Of a stretch of DNA of 64,000 bases, positions 60,998 through 64,000 are shown piece by piece. Both the position numbers and the translations under genes were made by a program. The notes under the pieces are model-generated. The model saw only the letters and a program-made list of their open reading frames with translations. It ran no database searches and had not been told where the DNA came from. The stretch spans positions 8,556,001-8,620,000 of the forward strand of contig JAILWY010000012.1 of NCBI GenBank assembly GCA_022113835.1, read 5' to 3'. The stretch is from Atopsyche davidsoni (taxonomy: Eukaryota > Arthropoda > Insecta > Trichoptera > Hydrobiosidae). Each line of letters opens with the position of its first letter. The stretch's first letter is position 1.

Positions 60998-63900
60998 AAG
61001 TTCACCTACTCACTTATATTTATCAGTCAAATAAAAAAATTATAATTAAAATTATAATTGTTTTCATGATGAATTCTCGTGAAAAACGCAAAAATTCTTT
61101 AACGATTGTTATAAAAATCAAATTATTTAAATGTCATATGTAAGCTATTTTTTTATTTTTTTTGCGGTAGTTTAGGTCTTATATAGTTGGATGAAAGCGA
61201 CCTTTTTTCCAAAATGTTATTCTATCTAAAGAATTGAGGTGCTCAAGATGATAAACTGCAATATATCTAAAATTATCAAAAAATAAAAATAATGATATAA
61301 AAGTATAAATTCATAAAATGTAAAGCATATCAATTTAAAAAAAAAGTTTATAATATATTTTTGGTGTTATCGTTAAATAACAAAAATTAAAAGACAAAAG
61401 ATATTTGCATACGGAACAAGAAATATAAAATCGTTTTACGAGGTCTACAAGAATTTCAGAGATTATTTATTTTGCATTTTATCTAAAATTAACAGTTTTT
61501 CTAAGAATGCCCGAACCATTTTTTACTAAAAATCCAAATTTACGGCTCAAAAATATGTATTTCTGGAAGCGCAATAAATCCGAGCCGCAGATTGAGCACA
61601 CTGGGAATATCAGATGGCAATAAAATATAATACGGATTCCTTTATTTATTAAGTCAACCTCATAAAACTAAACACATCACAATAACGAACCTGTACGAGT
61701 GTATTAACCTGTCTACGAAGGGTGACCATATTATTAATAAAAGGGTTAATCAATGGAGTTCAATAACTTTGATCTATATATATATATGTGTTTTTAGATA
61801 ATATATTTACACATGAAACGGCGAAAAAAAATCATAAACGTGGTATAAATAAGCCCTCACGTCTCCTAGGTTTACAACATTAACCTGTAAACTAACATAT
61901 AACGATTGAACTTCTCGCTAAGTTACAGACCCACAATGGCCAAGCCATGAAAAATCATAAGGGTGAGTTCAGATCTGTAAAAATAAAGCGATGATTTTAT
62001 ATAAAATATCGATGATTATGTTAATGAATATTGATAGCATTTAAAAATTGATTATTTTGTATAAGTATATAAGAAGCACACTGTATTTTAAAAGGTCCGC
62101 AGGATTATTTAGCGTGGTGACCCTACCGGTGTCATGGCGGCAGTCGGCACTCTTGGATAATATTTGTTCAGTCATATTTATGTACGAAATTATTTTATTA
62201 CCACACACAGCCAGCCTGGCACTTGTTCCTGAGACCATAGCCATCGCTCATTGGCTGATAGCATCGCAGCTTGTGACATTTGGACTGCGATGCATCGATG
62301 TTAGAGACTGTTATCTCCGTGCAGGTTCAAATGCGATACTCAATTAACATGTTTATGAATACTGTAATAAAATGGTCGTGCCGCGAGACGCTCCCAGACC
62401 GGGGTTAATGTATTCTAGTCACAGTCTTCAAACCGAGCCCAAGAACAAAATCAGATCATATTGACTTAATTAATAATAAATAACTCTATCATCAAAATCA
62501 TTTTCAAATCAATCTTATTATACCAAATCATTTTCTTTTGCTCGATATTTAAAAAAAATTATGCATGTAAAAACTATCAAACTCATATCTGAAGGAGATC
62601 TATATTAATTAAATAGTATGATGACGTCATAGCAGTGCTGTTACATGCTTTATATTTTAAAAATTAATAGCACTATGGCATGTGTAAGTTGAGTACCATT
62701 ATGGCATTTAGAACATATAATTTTGGCACATTACTAGAAGTTAGATAGAAATAAACATAAACTTTTATATAAAACAGATATTTCTGTAACTTCTTTCATA
62801 ATTTTTTTAATCATTTCATCATCGTCAAATAGTCAATTATTATATTCAAATAATTTAAAAAATCAAGCGGCATAAAATGTTTGCATATTGTATTGACACA
62901 TCACTGGCTATCTGAACATGTTTCAAAATAGGTTCAAAAGGAAATGTGAATACTCTAACCACGCCATTTTCGTGTTGATTTTATTATCTTTCGAGGTGTA
63001 GAAAGTACACGGTATGACACAATTTGATCACCTTTATTTACGGTGATAACTTTAATGTTAACGAACTCATCCATTTTTTTCCACAAGATTATTGCTGACG
63101 ATATATATTTAAATCATTATGAAACTTGTAGCTGAACAAATTTGAATTTAAAGGCACAATGATTCAAATATTAATAACATAACATATTTTTTATTTGCGT
63201 ATTTACTGGTTCTGAAATAACTTTTTCAAGATATTCTTTATATTTTTTAATTATACTGCTATGGCAAAGGTATAATTTGCTTAACATATAGAGAAATCAA
63301 TTAGTTTTTATTTTCTGGCTATAGCTTTTTTTTGTGAAAATTGTATCGTATATTTTCAATATTACGTATATCTGTATAAAGTTATTTTTTTTTCGTTAGA
63401 TTTGATGACGACGATTTATTAGAATTTAGTAATTTTTCATAATCATATTATTATAAACAAGAGCTTATAATTTGCTTGGTCAAATGAATATTGATATCAT
63501 ATAAATGTTGCATACAGTTAGACTTCACAACACACTTACACATTTGGCCTACAATATAAATTAGTAAAACATAGAAAATCAGGTTGTTGAATAGAAAGCC
63601 AAATACATTATTAATTGAAAAAACATAAAACCTCTGCGTTACAAAATTACAAAAATCTATCAAAAATCAACAAAGGATAAATCGTAAGGAATAATCCATC
63701 TTAGTTCCGAGTTTCACAATTATATTTATGCCAAATCATCAGTGATCACTTAGTCTCAATTCTCATGACAATTATTCTTGCTCTCTAGCAAATGGAAGTT
63801 CAACCTTCTCTTGTAATGAAACGACTTCGTTCATCAATTATAATCGTTAGTTGTCTATTAATGCCTTCCAACTTCTGACGTCTCTTGCTGCTTGCGCAAA

Positions 63901-64000
63901 AGTGACGACCAAACACTTCGTGCGTGAACTTCCGACTGCCATGTATTGATAGTAAATCTAAATTATAATATAGCAATAAAATTAAAGCCAAATCTAACTA
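60998..64000. other. AT-rich DNA to the window end with one moderate-GC patch
   Basis: A patch at 62095-62340 carries an unrecognised 99-codon frame with a non-ATG start. Another small patch lies at 62370-62450 and a last one at 63830-63950. No TE, RNA gene or host exon is supported. Confidence 0.4.

Overview
The window looks like a gene-poor stretch of an insect nuclear genome, most likely a moth or butterfly. It is strongly AT-rich, has long (TA)n microsatellites, and carries insect-type transposable elements: a Ty3/gypsy LTR element, a TTAA-flanked piggyBac remnant and a TA-flanked mariner-like MITE. No bacterial or organelle gene organisation is seen. The order is an inference from composition and element types; no host protein identifies it.

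Layout. From 1 to about 32.1 kb, AT-rich DNA is interrupted every 1-3 kb by 150-1000 bp islands of higher GC (for example 560-880, 2330-2690, 3876-4110, 12960-13270, 13700-13970, 16430-17470, 21120-21360, 28480-28840, 31700-32122). The islands lack convincing long coding frames but hold palindromes and homeodomain, POU, Pho/YY1 and nuclear-receptor-like motifs, so they read as candidate cis-regulatory modules. A 3,535 bp LTR retrotransposon (32127-35661) sits in one island. It has two identical 394 bp LTRs, a 4 bp ATGC target duplication, gag, and a protease frame joined to gag by a textbook -1 frameshift signal (UUUAAAC, 8 nt spacer, hairpin). Reverse transcriptase, RNase H and integrase are deleted. 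From 35.7 to 64 kb the island pattern resumes. This part holds a 390 bp inverted-repeat element with a tRNA-Thr-like core (41641-42030), a 1,033 bp deleted piggyBac (53902-54934) and a long foldback (58925-59031).

The only host protein-coding candidate I can defend is a short first-exon-like frame at 50461-50527. It has a strong start context, a splice donor, and an eh1/PRX-like motif resembling the N-terminus of paired-type homeobox proteins. If real, the islands would fit the long-range control region of a developmental transcription factor gene whose remaining exons lie beyond the window. This is a hypothesis.

How the parts work together. The LTR element encodes structural Gag and, by frameshifting, a protease, but must borrow reverse transcriptase and integrase in trans. 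The piggyBac copy keeps its termini and the 3' end of its transposase gene, so it could move only with a helper transposase. The tRNA-like segments look like SINE heads or tRNA pseudogenes, not functional tRNAs.
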